Source of the DNA: a virus
Strand: one strand, 5' to 3'
Length of the DNA stretch: 23,827 bases
Virus record (IMG/VR): IMGVR_UViG_3300020185_000265
Span: 1 to 23,827 of that record
Made by a program: the position numbers and the translations under genes. This document shows positions 7,946-16,074 of this stretch, piece after piece; the stretch's first letter is position 1, and each line of letters starts with the position of its first letter. The notes under the pieces were generated by a model. That model made no database searches and was not told the DNA's origin. It was given only the letters and a program-made list of their open reading frames with translations.

Positions 7946-9378
7946 TATGTAGGTGGTAGTTTTGGTCCCTTAAATCTATTAAAATTTTCAGGGTCTGAAG
8001 GGCTAATTTCCCAACCCATATTCCAACTATATGTATCCTCTATTTTACGATCTTTTGGATCAATTGTTGTAGTTTGAGAATTCATCTTGTCGTATCCTAT
8101 AAATTTAGAACCTTTTTGAGGTACAAAATTATGAATTGGAGTAAATGAAAACCCACTAACTTTAAGCACATGGGGTAATTGTGCTATTTCGACATCACCA
8201 AATAAATCTCCATCTTCACCTAAAGGATTACCATTCATCTTTTTAGCAATTTCCCAACTAGATTGTTCAAACCCTCCAATTGATATTCCCTTAAGAACAC
8301 CTGGGACATCCGTTAAATAATCACCTATAGTTAAATACACTAAATTTCCTCTCATAAAACCTTCATCACTATAATCAGGGGCACATACTGATGCCAAATA
8401 ATTAAGTTTTTCATATAGTGGTTTTTGCTCTTGTCTTGATTGGACAGCAACTGTAAAACCCATACTAATTTCTCTACCAAAACCTCCGTAAGTTTGAAAT
8501 TGTTCACCCCTTCCAACATATTGTACACCACTCCATTGAGCACTAAATGAATCACTAAATGAATCTATGAAAGCTCTAAATGTAATCCAAGTTCTTTCTG
8601 AAGGATTATCATTATTTACTACTGAAATTCGGAATTTGATAAAATCACTATTTTCATCCTTTTCATAGACTGTAGCAGAATTATATAGAGGCTTCATAGC
8701 CATTCTATCTGCAGTATCTGCTATTGGCTCACCCGGAAGACTTTTATCATAAACAACGTTATAAAGTTCTTCACCTGTTTTAGATACTCCTCTATTTCTT
8801 CTAACACGTGTGCCTGTGGGGACTCCTAAAACTGTACCTTTTAATAAATTGTTAGTACCAATAGCTACTTTACCTATACCATATACATCACTTTCACCTG
8901 GTTGGAGTTTGGTTGATGATCTTAAATCTGTAGGGCCCGGAAAGGGTTGTGAGAAAAAAGATTTAATATCGGGATTTATGAATGCAGGTGTGTGTCCAAA
9001 TCCTACTCCTGTAGCTACAGCTTGTAGAGGAACTGCAAATGGATTCCATATTTGAAATGGATCTGCTAGTAAACCTTGGGCTACTTGTTTAGCATTAAAT
9101 GATGCCCCCACATTGGTTTCAGTATAAAGTTTAAGCAGCCTTTCTACATCTTCTAAAGCAGCACCGGGTCTTAATAGACCTCCTCTAATCCCAAAATCAT
9201 TACTAGATGTAAATCCTTGTATTCCTTGATCTTCATTTTCATTTGAAGGGATTTGAGGATCTACACCATTAGGAAAGGCAGCAAAAGCCCCTCGAGCATC
9301 TGCTGATGAAGCATTTGCAGGGCGATCGTTGCCAAATCTTAAGGATTTGAGATTGGTTTTTAAGTCTATTAAGGGCAT
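7945..9378 (-). CDS. baseplate / tail-tube initiator-like structural protein
   Basis: A 477-residue protein. The N-terminal ~230 residues are Gly/Pro/Ala-rich with little recognisable pattern. The C-terminal half (about 246-425) looks like a tail-tube fold domain. It contains WITFRAFIDSFSDSFSAQW (264-282), then VGRGEQFQTYGGFGREISMG (288-307) and QKPLYEKLNYLAS (318-330). That sequence style resembles the gp48/gp54 tube-initiator proteins of T4-like marine phages, which cap the baseplate and nucleate the tube. The assignment is by eye and moderate only. Its position between the 88-residue protein and the gp53-like wedge fits a baseplate protein. The start at 9378 is preceded by ATAAAAAATAATAT; the gap to the upstream stop is 10 bases. 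Confidence 0.7.
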   Translation of the reverse strand: MPLIDLKTNLKSLRFGNDRPANASSADARGAFAAFPNGVDPQIPSNENEDQGIQGFTSSNDFGIRGGLLRPGAALEDVERLLKLYTETNVGASFNAKQVAQGLLADPFQIWNPFAVPLQAVATGVGFGHTPAFINPDIKSFFSQPFPGPTDLRSSTKLQPGESDVYGIGKVAIGTNNLLKGTVLGVPTGTRVRRNRGVSKTGEELYNVVYDKSLPGEPIADTADRMAMKPLYNSATVYEKDENSDFIKFRISVVNNDNPSERTWITFRAFIDSFSDSFSAQWSGVQYVGRGEQFQTYGGFGREISMGFTVAVQSRQEQKPLYEKLNYLASVCAPDYSDEGFMRGNLVYLTIGDYLTDVPGVLKGISIGGFEQSSWEIAKKMNGNPLGEDGDLFGDVEIAQLPHVLKVSGFSFTPIHNFVPQKGSKFIGYDKMNSQTTTIDPKDRKIEDTYSWNMGWEISPSDPENFNRFKGPKLPPT

Positions 9379-9388
9379 ATATTATTTT

Positions 9389-9655
9389 TTATCCCGGAAG
9401 ATTGTTTATATACTGTACGGGTGTATCAGCTCCATCTAACACTGAAGGTAGAGGAAGAATATTTAAAACACCATCATCATATTCACCATTAGCAGCATTT
9501 ACTGCTGATTGGAAATTTCCTGATGGGGAGTAACCTTTTTCATTGCCAAACGCATGTAGTTTGGATTGTTGTGTAGCACCTGGGTTGATTGAAGGAGTTG
9601 CTCCTCTTAAACCTAAATTAGATGCTGGGCTGTTTAAACTGCTTAATAAGTCCAT
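9389..9655 (-). CDS. small hypothetical tail-cluster protein
   Basis: An 88-residue protein, Asn/Ser/Gly/Pro-rich, with no predicted membrane segment and no motif of known function. Its end (LPLPSVLDGADTPVQYINNL) looks structured while the first half looks disordered. It lies directly between the tape measure and the tube-initiator-like gene, so a minor structural or assembly role is plausible from context alone. A variant of the proposed late-promoter motif sits 32 bases upstream (9688-9696), and the gap to the tape-measure stop is 45 bases, so it may start its own transcript. The function remains unknown. Confidence 0.7.
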   Translation of the reverse strand: MDLLSSLNSPASNLGLRGATPSINPGATQQSKLHAFGNEKGYSPSGNFQSAVNAANGEYDDGVLNILPLPSVLDGADTPVQYINNLPG

Positions 9656-9687
9656 AATTTTGTTTTGTTAATTGTTAATTGTTTTGT

Positions 9688-9696
9688 TATACATAT
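9688..9696 (-). promoter_or_regulatory. variant of the late-promoter-like motif
   Basis: The minus strand reads ATATGTATAACAAAA here. This differs by one base from the ATATTTATAACAAAA found upstream of the sheath and tube genes. It is 32 bases before the 88-residue gene start, in the short gap after the tape measure. Confidence 0.35.
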
Positions 9697-9700
9697 TATA

Positions 9701-12571
9701 TTACTGCATTCTATAACTGCCTGCTACCATAGCTGTTCCTACTTTTTGTCCATCTAATGTTACGGTACCACCAGCTTCTACGGCTTTTATTAATCTTTCA
9801 AGTAGTTTAATTGTTTTAGCACTATCGGCTCCACCACCTGTTAAATTAGTACCACCCATTACGATATCATCTTTGCGGAATTTTTGAACTGTTCCACCCT
9901 GCATTACAAAGTCTTCGGCTACATCATTTCCTCCTAAAGCTTTTGCTAGTGGGGGTGCTAATGCTTTTTGGATTGCCGGAATAGTACCTATATAATCCCC
10001 AATTAATCCCCCAGCAATACCACCTAAAATAGTTCCTGGACCAGGTAATACAGATCCTAAAACAGATCCTAAAGCACCACCTATTATACTGGCACCTAAA
10101 GGAATTATTTGTTGTGCTTTTTCGAGATCTGTACCTTTACTTGCTAAAATTGATGCTAATGATCCAATATTAATTATAGTACCAATTAAACCACCTTTAA
10201 CAGCTTTGCCTACAAATTTACCAGCTTTACCAATTAAACCTGATTTTAATGCTTTCATTGGGTTTACTTTATCTGCTACAGATTTTACACTACTAACTCC
10301 TTTTGATACAGTTTTACCTATACTAGAATTAGATATTGATTTACCTATATTAGATACACCTTTTTTCATACTGCTAAAAATACCACCTGAAGATTTAGGA
10401 GCTTTAGCAAATTTACCAGATTTAGATTTTGCATTTTTAGGAGACTTAAATTGCTCTGTTACATTCTTTACCATATCGCTACCCTTACCTGCTAACTTTA
10501 CCCAAAGAGCAGAACCTGGGCTGCTTCCATCTTTTTTACCAAACCCAAACAGCTTTAATGCAACTGCACCAGCAGCAGCCCCCCCTAATACTTTAGTAAG
10601 AAATGGATGTTCTTTCATAAAGGATCCAACTTTGGTAATGATTCCTTTAATTGCTGTTCCTACTGCTTCAAATTTACCAGGTAAACCCTTAATAAAGGCT
10701 ATACCTTCAGGACTACTTAAAAATTCTCCTAATGGTTTTGTAATATTTTCTGAAACCATTGAGGCAAATGAGTTTTTTATAGAAGTCCATGCATCTTTTA
10801 TAGCATTGACGGGTTTTTCCATATCTTTATATATTGCTATATTTCCCTCTGCGGCTCTTCTTGCTCTATTTTCTGCTACTTCTCTTGCTGATACCTGTGA
10901 AGTCATAGCTTTAATACCGTCTTCTTGGTTTTTAACTAAATCATCACCTTCAGCCTTCATGTCTTGTTGACCGCTTAACATATTGGACATTTCATCAACA
11001 CCCATACCTGCTGCTTTGGCCAATGCCTCTTGCTGTATAACGTTCATAGACATGAACTCAGCGGCGCCTCCTACCTGTTCTGCTATTAATTTAGCTGCAC
11101 CAACATTATCACCTTTTAAAGCTAAAGCTCTAGCTTCTTCTAAGTTTAACTGCTTACCAGTTAATAATTCAGCTTCCATTTCAGCAGCAATAGAGTCTTC
11201 AAAATTCAAGAGAGATGAAGCCATATCTCTTGCTGATTTCATATTTAAACCTAATGCTTTAGACTGTGCTACAGCATTTACTAATGCTGGTCCTTGACCT
11301 GCAAATTGCAATTTAACATATGCTGATTGATCTGCAGATTCTTCTAGCAAATCTCTTTGGGTCATTGCAAGTTTATTATTTTTAATAGCTGAACCTGCTG
11401 TTTTAGCCATTGCTGAAACTAAAGTACCGGCATCTTCTCCACTTTTTTTAGCGAATTTTTGAAACTTTGCTAAAGAATCAGCTGACATTCCTGCAAATGT
11501 GTTTAACTTAACGAATACTTTTAACGTATTAGCACTAAGTTTTTCAGTTGAACCCATTGCTTTATAAATTCCCTCAATAGATGCTTTTGATTTTGCGGTT
11601 GTTGGACCCATGCCCGCAACTGAGTTTGCTAGTCCGGATGCTGCTTTTTGAGATATGCCTAGGTTTCTAGAGATACCTGTAGTTTCATCACTAATTACCA
11701 TGAAGGCTTCTTCACCTTTTTTATAGGCATCCATAGCAAAACCTACAGCCATTTTTAGCCCTTTCATTGCTACACCCGCTAAAAATAAAGGATCTGTAAC
11801 ATTTTTAAGGATTGATTTACCTACTACTTTAAAAGCAGAACCCATGGTTTTAATTTTGGTTATAAAGCCTCCTGCTTTTTTACCGTTATCAGTTAATCTC
11901 TTAGATGTTTCACGGGCAGCTTCTGATGCTTCTTCAAATACTTCAGACATATTACTAAAGCCTATTTTTTCTAGTGACTTGGTAAGGCCCTTAGTAATAG
12001 CTCCTGTAAGCCCCATGGCTTTTGTTATATTTTTTTCCTGTGCTAAACGTTCTTTAGATAATTTAAGAGCAAGGTTGTTTTGAATGTTTTCACCTTCAAG
12101 TTCCCTAACCAAGTTTTCCTCATTCTTAGTGAGGGCTTCACCATCTGCTTTTTTAGCTTCTAATAAACCTAAAGCTTTTTGTTGGATTGCAATTTCTTTT
12201 TGAATTAAGGTTATACTACCTTTAATTTCTTTAGAATTCATGGTTTGAATTCCTAGTGCATCCTCTTGGAATTTATTACTGATGGATTGGAGTCTGTTAA
12301 AAGAAGACATCGCTACTTTCATCCCATCTGAAGCTTTTCCAAATTCTTTTTTTACATCCTGGAGGATACCATCAATTGCCCCCCAAGTATCTTCTATCTC
12401 ATCTAAAGAAGTTTTATATGTATCTAATTGTTTATTTAAAACATTAAAGGTTTCAGCACTAGCTTCGGAAAATTTTACTTCTATATCGGCTTCACCAAAT
12501 TCTCTACGAAGCTTATTTACATCCGTAAGAAGTTTTTTTAGTTTTAAAAGTTCTTTTTCGTTCAGTGCCAT
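9701..12571 (-). CDS. tail tape measure protein
   Basis: A 956-residue protein that sets tail length and occupies the tube lumen. The N-terminal ~250 residues are heptad-rich, charged alpha helix, starting MALNEKELLKLKKLLTDVNK. The middle is Ala/Lys/Met-rich helix. Basic Ser/Lys segments occupy about 690-770, and hydrophobic Gly/Ala/Ile/Leu stretches follow at about 790-810 and 822-862. The C-terminus has QKFRKDDIVMGGTNL and LLERLIKAVEAGGTVTLDG, which I associate with tape measures of T4-like phages. It is the longest helical ORF of the tail cluster and lies just downstream of the gp26-like/small-ORF pair, where tape measures sit. The start at 12571 is chosen because the upstream ATG at about 12578 is out of frame. 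A hairpin terminator and a late-promoter motif precede it, so it likely begins a transcript. Confidence 0.9.
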   Translation of the reverse strand: MALNEKELLKLKKLLTDVNKLRREFGEADIEVKFSEASAETFNVLNKQLDTYKTSLDEIEDTWGAIDGILQDVKKEFGKASDGMKVAMSSFNRLQSISNKFQEDALGIQTMNSKEIKGSITLIQKEIAIQQKALGLLEAKKADGEALTKNEENLVRELEGENIQNNLALKLSKERLAQEKNITKAMGLTGAITKGLTKSLEKIGFSNMSEVFEEASEAARETSKRLTDNGKKAGGFITKIKTMGSAFKVVGKSILKNVTDPLFLAGVAMKGLKMAVGFAMDAYKKGEEAFMVISDETTGISRNLGISQKAASGLANSVAGMGPTTAKSKASIEGIYKAMGSTEKLSANTLKVFVKLNTFAGMSADSLAKFQKFAKKSGEDAGTLVSAMAKTAGSAIKNNKLAMTQRDLLEESADQSAYVKLQFAGQGPALVNAVAQSKALGLNMKSARDMASSLLNFEDSIAAEMEAELLTGKQLNLEEARALALKGDNVGAAKLIAEQVGGAAEFMSMNVIQQEALAKAAGMGVDEMSNMLSGQQDMKAEGDDLVKNQEDGIKAMTSQVSAREVAENRARRAAEGNIAIYKDMEKPVNAIKDAWTSIKNSFASMVSENITKPLGEFLSSPEGIAFIKGLPGKFEAVGTAIKGIITKVGSFMKEHPFLTKVLGGAAAGAVALKLFGFGKKDGSSPGSALWVKLAGKGSDMVKNVTEQFKSPKNAKSKSGKFAKAPKSSGGIFSSMKKGVSNIGKSISNSSIGKTVSKGVSSVKSVADKVNPMKALKSGLIGKAGKFVGKAVKGGLIGTIINIGSLASILASKGTDLEKAQQIIPLGASIIGGALGSVLGSVLPGPGTILGGIAGGLIGDYIGTIPAIQKALAPPLAKALGGNDVAEDFVMQGGTVQKFRKDDIVMGGTNLTGGGADSAKTIKLLERLIKAVEAGGTVTLDGQKVGTAMVAGSYRMQ

Positions 12572-12584
12572 TGGGACATTTTAT

Positions 12585-12593
12585 TATAAATAT
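12585..12593 (-). promoter_or_regulatory. candidate late promoter motif upstream of tape measure
   Basis: The minus strand reads CATATTTATAATAAAA, with the ATATTTATA core 13 bases before the tape-measure ATG. It directly follows the hairpin at 12596-12621. The same core occurs upstream of the sheath, tube and gp26-like genes. Confidence 0.45.
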
Positions 12594-12595
12594 GA

Positions 12596-12621
12596 AAAGG
12601 CATCAGTTTTTTGATGCCTTT
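12596..12621 (-). terminator. hairpin terminator overlapping a stop codon
   Basis: A 10-bp perfect stem (AAAGGCATCA with TGATGCCTTT) has a 6-base loop and is followed on the minus strand by TTTTCATATTT. The TGA stop of the 112-residue ORF (12603-12605) lies inside the 3' arm. It would separate the sheath/tube/gp26-like transcript from the tape-measure transcript. Confidence 0.7.
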
Positions 12622-12941
12622 GTCACATAACTAGAAGTGTTTGGGTTTTTCTTAGGGGTTACTGAACCTGCTTTTTTCATATTTGCTATAGAATCTTCTA
12701 CAGTACTTTTACTTTGTTCATCATTTTGTTCTTTATAAAACTTATCTATTGAACTATATGTAAACTTTCTAAGCCATATGGGCATGTTATATATAGTATG
12801 GAAGTCATACCCCCCCTTACCATGAAATATAATATCGTGAATGCTTGTAAATAAGTTATTCCGATATACTGATGCTTGTTTAGGCGTCAGGGAAAAAAAA
12901 GTTAATGCCGATAGGTACCTCCATTTCCTTTTCTTCGCCAT
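12603..12941 (-). CDS. small tail protein overlapping the gp26-like gene (possible frameshift partner)
   Basis: A 112-residue, basic protein with no named domain: MAKKRKWRYLSALTFFSLTP at the start, then a helical core with HDIIFHGKGGYDFHTIYNMP, and a Ser/Lys-rich tail. It overlaps the end of the gp26-like gene by 62 bases in another frame and lies just upstream of the tape measure. This is the position of the second tail-assembly chaperone ORF in many phages, often reached by programmed frameshifting. A run of eight T (12893-12900) lies in the overlap. It may be translated from its own ATG at 12941 (leader TTAATAATTA), as a frameshift extension of the gp26-like protein, or both. The role is inferred from position; T4 gp51 is a possible analogue. 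Confidence 0.65.
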   Translation of the reverse strand: MAKKRKWRYLSALTFFSLTPKQASVYRNNLFTSIHDIIFHGKGGYDFHTIYNMPIWLRKFTYSSIDKFYKEQNDEQSKSTVEDSIANMKKAGSVTPKKNPNTSSYVTKASKN

Positions 12942-13698
12942 TAATTATTAATGTTGTTTCTAAACTGATATCGGGTTGTATATGTTTAATATATTCCCTA
13001 AGTGCCCGAGAGTCTCGGGCTAAAAGATAGTTATCTACAAAGTCTCGAATGGTTTTTGGGGTTTCATCACCCTCAACCGATGTTATTAAATGTTTCATTC
13101 GAGTAGATAGTTCTGATGAACTTAATTTATTAATTTTTTTAAGTCCCTTTATCTCATTTTCAATTTTTTTCTCTAAATGACCATCCATTATTCTAAAGGT
13201 GATATTAGTACCTGTGTGGGGTAAAGTAAAGTCAAAATTGTTTTGTCGTTGAGAAAATTTACTTTCATCAATCTCTTTATTTTCTAATAAAGATAAATCA
13301 ACTACATGCTCTTCACCATTATATTCAAATTCATAATCTTTACCATATCCTAAAATACGTGAAGCAATCATTATAGCATTTTTATCACCTACTAAAAGAT
13401 CATTATAATTTACTTTTGTAAGTATAAGAGATTGAAGTAATTTATCTAATACTGTACCATTATTGATAAAGTTTTGATTAGTTAAAATATCTTCTTCTTT
13501 GGCTGTCATGTATTTCATCTCAATTTTACCACTAGCTAGAGGGTGGTCTAAAGGATAAAGTAAACCTTTAGAAGGCAATTCAATAGTTTCGGTTGGGAAC
13601 TTGTATTTAACAGGTTCTTGAGGGGTAGGAGTTCCCGATGTTGGGGGAACTTGTGGGGTTCCCGTTGTTGGGGGAACTTGTGGTACTTCGTTTTCCAT
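12880..13698 (-). CDS. T4 gp26-like baseplate / tail assembly protein
   Basis: A 272-residue protein. It opens with a Pro/Thr/Gly-rich tail holding two copies of the 9-residue unit PQVPPTTGT/PQVPPTSGT. Then comes ETIELPSKGLLYPLDHPLAS (37-56), followed by KIEMKYMTAKEEDILTNQNF, which resembles the T4 gp26-type baseplate family. By position, before the tape measure and overlapping a small ORF, it could act as the first tail-assembly chaperone. It ends GINFFFPDA, with the FFF codons forming an eight-T run that may allow frameshifting into the 112-residue ORF. It is preceded by a strong terminator and a late-promoter motif, so it likely starts a transcript. The chosen start has leader AAATAAAAATTT. 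Confidence 0.75.
   Translation of the reverse strand: MENEVPQVPPTTGTPQVPPTSGTPTPQEPVKYKFPTETIELPSKGLLYPLDHPLASGKIEMKYMTAKEEDILTNQNFINNGTVLDKLLQSLILTKVNYNDLLVGDKNAIMIASRILGYGKDYEFEYNGEEHVVDLSLLENKEIDESKFSQRQNNFDFTLPHTGTNITFRIMDGHLEKKIENEIKGLKKINKLSSSELSTRMKHLITSVEGDETPKTIRDFVDNYLLARDSRALREYIKHIQPDISLETTLIINGEEKEMEVPIGINFFFPDA
12893..12900 (-). other. eight-T run in the overlap: possible frameshift site
   Basis: The minus strand reads AAC TTT TTT TTC CCT in the gp26-like frame, ending 11 bases before its TAA stop. The overlapping 112-residue ORF is in the +1 (equivalently -2) frame over the same bases. A slip on the homopolymer would yield a fusion of roughly 364 residues. No downstream pseudoknot has been established. 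Confidence 0.35.
13631..13684 (-). repeat. two tandem 27-base repeats in the gp26-like N-terminus
   Basis: Two adjacent 27-base units (13631-13657 and 13658-13684) differ at two positions and encode the 9-residue unit PQVPPT(T/S)GT. Each unit contains GTTCCC...GGGAAC inverted arms. Each also carries a CAAGTTCCC complementary to the 5' arm of the terminator at 13754-13776. Confidence 0.85.
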
Positions 13699-13732
13699 AA
13701 ATTTTTATTTGTTTATAACTTAATTGTTCATG

Positions 13733-13741
13733 TATAAATAT
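13733..13741 (-). promoter_or_regulatory. candidate late promoter motif upstream of gp26-like gene
   Basis: The minus strand reads TTCATATTTATACATG, with the core 34 bases before the ATG at 13698. It directly follows the T-run of the terminator at 13754-13776, the same arrangement as upstream of the tape measure and collagen-like genes. Confidence 0.45.
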
Positions 13742-13753
13742 GAATATAAAAAA

Positions 13754-13776
13754 GGAACTTGACATAGCCAAGTTCC
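13754..13776 (-). terminator. intrinsic terminator after the tail tube gene
   Basis: A stem of GGAACTTG with CAAGTTCC (8 bp) and a 7-base loop is followed on the minus strand by TTTTTTATA. It lies 26 bases after the tail-tube stop codon. It should limit read-through from the sheath/tube transcript into the gp26-like gene, favouring excess sheath and tube protein. Confidence 0.8.
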
Positions 13777-13802
13777 CTTTAAAAATAATTGCAAAATTGT
13801 TA

Positions 13803-14291
13803 TTAGTAATTCAATACACAATAATCCATACCAATGGTAACTGTTAGGTTTTGAGCGGCAGCTTCATTATCCCAGTTATATTCACCAAATTCTGCAGCTT
13901 TAACGAAAGCTCCTTTGATGATCCATTCTGAGACTATATCACCCACAGGGCCTAAAATATCAATTGTTAGATCTTTTTTATAAAAATCTGAGTATCCATT
14001 TCTACCTGTTACTGATTCATGATGTAAACGAACCCATTCCATTACTGCTTGAGCTCCTGATGGAGTGATTGGATCGAACATTGTCATTGTTAAATCATTC
14101 CATTTTAATTTACCCTTAATTTTTCTATATGTGTTGATATGATTAAGAACAATTTCTTCCTGCGAGAATCCGACGGATGAAATACCTTTAATTGTATACG
14201 ATGGAACACCATCCACATACATGATAAATCTATTCTGTACCTTAGGTTCAAAAGCTGTGAAAAATATTTCGTTTGGATCTATTACTGCCAT
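13803..14291 (-). CDS. gp19: tail tube protein (T4 gp19-like)
   Basis: A 162-residue protein, matching the usual size of gp19-type tube subunits, which stack as hexameric rings inside the contractile sheath. Family-like features include an early KVQNRFIMYVDGVPSYTIKG (residues 17-36). GFSQEEIVLNHINTYRKIKG (41-60) gives the tube beta-strand and loop. LTMTMFDPITPSGAQAVMEW (67-86) and a late VKAAEFGEYNWDNEA complete the pattern. It follows the sheath gene in the standard sheath-tube order. A late-promoter motif lies 28 bases upstream and a strong terminator just downstream, so it can also be made from its own short transcript, fitting a protein needed in many copies. The start has leader AATATAAAGCAAA. 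The assignment is secure. Confidence 0.92.
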   Translation of the reverse strand: MAVIDPNEIFFTAFEPKVQNRFIMYVDGVPSYTIKGISSVGFSQEEIVLNHINTYRKIKGKLKWNDLTMTMFDPITPSGAQAVMEWVRLHHESVTGRNGYSDFYKKDLTIDILGPVGDIVSEWIIKGAFVKAAEFGEYNWDNEAAAQNLTVTIGMDYCVLNY

Positions 14292-14319
14292 TTTGCTTTA
14301 TATTATGTTGTTATTTTGT

Positions 14320-14328
14320 TATAAATAT
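14320..14328 (-). promoter_or_regulatory. candidate late promoter motif upstream of tube gene
   Basis: The minus strand reads AATATTTATAACAAAA, with the core 28 bases before the gp19 ATG. The 15-base string ATATTTATAACAAAA is identical to the distal copy upstream of the sheath gene. Confidence 0.45.
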
Positions 14329-14343
14329 TAAATTTTCCTTCTT

Positions 14344-16062
14344 TTATGCTGGGAAAGTTGCTCCAGTTGGTAAAACATTGAAATCTAGGTAAATAAATTC
14401 TGCTGTTTTGGTTGGTTGTAAGTAAATTTGACCAATTAATTGGTTTCTATCAATTACATCCGCAGTATTATTTGAAGAATCCATAATTACTTTAAAAGCA
14501 TACAAACCTTGTCTTTGTTGTACTGATTCTAAATATGGGTTAACTTGACTTAAAAATGCATTTCTAGTAGCAATAGTATTTTGTTCAAATACTAAATTAT
14601 CTGCAACTTGTGAAATGTAAGATTTAAGTTGAATTAATAATCTTCTAACATTTACTCTATCTAAAGCGCTTGCTTTTGTTTGTAATGTTTTTTGTCCAAA
14701 TACTACTGTACCGGATCCTGGGAATGAAGCTATTGGATTTACTTTACCTTGGTATAATACATCTCTGTTTGATTGTGAGAATTTTCTTTCAGGACGTACT
14801 ACTGTAGCTAATCCACCTCTATTCAAACCTGCAGGTGCAAACCATGCTTCTCCTACTCTATCATTATAAGCATAAACTCCTGGAATCATTGTTGAAGCTG
14901 GAACCCATACTAATTCTCCTGTTTCTGGACTTGTCGTTTGTAACCATGGGGCATAAACTGCAGCATAACTGGAATTGTATGATTGAGCTTCGGCTGTCAT
15001 GGAACTAATTGTAGCACCATATGTTGAAGCATCTACAATTGCGATTGCATCTCCTCTTTCTTGTACCATATTAATTAATTTGGTAGTTGTAGCAGGTGCT
15101 GTTTCAATCATAATACCAGGTACTGTAATTGAGTTAAATATATATTCATCTTGATTTGATAGTAAATCAATTGAAGTAGTATAATTAGTATTATTTAAAC
15201 CTTGAATATTCGCAGAAGTGGTAATTTTTTCATTAAATGCAGCTCCGGATGTTTCAAAATAAACTTGACCTGTTGCGCCTTCAAATGAACCACTTGCTAC
15301 TGCTGGTAGTGATGATGTATATTCTGATTTAAAATCTCCATTATTATCAAAATATTGGGAAGTTTTAGCATTTACTGCTGAAACATATATATATCTTGAT
15401 CTGTTAGGATAAGTACCATTATCTTGAACGTATGGTGTTGTATCACTAGTGTTAACTGTTTTGTAACTATCACCTATTACTTTTGAAATATAATTTGGTG
15501 CTGTTGGGTCTAATGATAAGTTAGTAAATGATTCTAATACTGTTTTTTGGTCTGTAGTATCACTACCTCGTCTAACTAATAATGTAAACGTACCTGAAGA
15601 TGTGCTAAATTGAGGAATTTCCCATCTTAAATTATCATTTGAACCTGAAACTAAAGCACCATTTACTTCTGAACCTGAACTATTCATAATAGCACCTTCA
15701 CCAAATGTTTTTAATGTAAATGAAGTTGCTACTGCTACCCCACTACCTGAAATATTTGTTGAAGTTGCACTTGTAAATGATCCAGATACAACTCTAGTTA
15801 CTAATAGTGTAGTTCCACCATTATTAAAGTAGTTGTAAGCAGAGTTTGAAGTTAAAAATTCTTGTTGTAAACTTGCACTCATAAAAGTTGTTCCAAATGC
15901 CTGAGTATACTCACTATATGAGGTTACTAAAGTTGGAATTCCAACTGGGCCTTTAACTGTTGGGCCTATGATTGCAGCGCCTGCTTGAATTGGTTGAGCG
16001 GTTATTGCTGAAAGATCGTTCTCTCTAGCTAATACACCTGGTGATAATAATGTTTCTGCCAT
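14344..16062 (-). CDS. gp18: contractile tail sheath protein (T4 gp18-like)
   Basis: A 572-residue tail sheath subunit. The N-terminus ETLLSPGVLARENDLSAI and the following GAAIIGPTVKGPVGIPTLV are the classic sheath signature. The C-terminal domain has RRLLIQLKSYISQV (near 470) and ends with ADVIDRNQLIGQIYLQPTKT and EFIYLDFNV, the conserved sheath core that interlocks neighbouring subunits. The middle (about 90-330) is Ser/Thr-rich and variable, like the protruding domains of gp18. The length is close to T4 gp18 (about 660) with a smaller variable part. It is followed by the tube gene, the canonical order. Two copies of the late-promoter motif lie 12 and 28 bases upstream, fitting one of the most abundant virion proteins. 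Confidence 0.93.
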   Translation of the reverse strand: MAETLLSPGVLARENDLSAITAQPIQAGAAIIGPTVKGPVGIPTLVTSYSEYTQAFGTTFMSASLQQEFLTSNSAYNYFNNGGTTLLVTRVVSGSFTSATSTNISGSGVAVATSFTLKTFGEGAIMNSSGSEVNGALVSGSNDNLRWEIPQFSTSSGTFTLLVRRGSDTTDQKTVLESFTNLSLDPTAPNYISKVIGDSYKTVNTSDTTPYVQDNGTYPNRSRYIYVSAVNAKTSQYFDNNGDFKSEYTSSLPAVASGSFEGATGQVYFETSGAAFNEKITTSANIQGLNNTNYTTSIDLLSNQDEYIFNSITVPGIMIETAPATTTKLINMVQERGDAIAIVDASTYGATISSMTAEAQSYNSSYAAVYAPWLQTTSPETGELVWVPASTMIPGVYAYNDRVGEAWFAPAGLNRGGLATVVRPERKFSQSNRDVLYQGKVNPIASFPGSGTVVFGQKTLQTKASALDRVNVRRLLIQLKSYISQVADNLVFEQNTIATRNAFLSQVNPYLESVQQRQGLYAFKVIMDSSNNTADVIDRNQLIGQIYLQPTKTAEFIYLDFNVLPTGATFPA

Positions 16063-16074
16063 TTTATTGTAGAT

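Noticed and set aside
10206-10970. + strand open frame of 254 residues inside the tape measure gene
   Set aside because: It is antisense to a well-supported tape measure ORF, has Pro/Leu-rich shadow composition and no plausible leader or domain.
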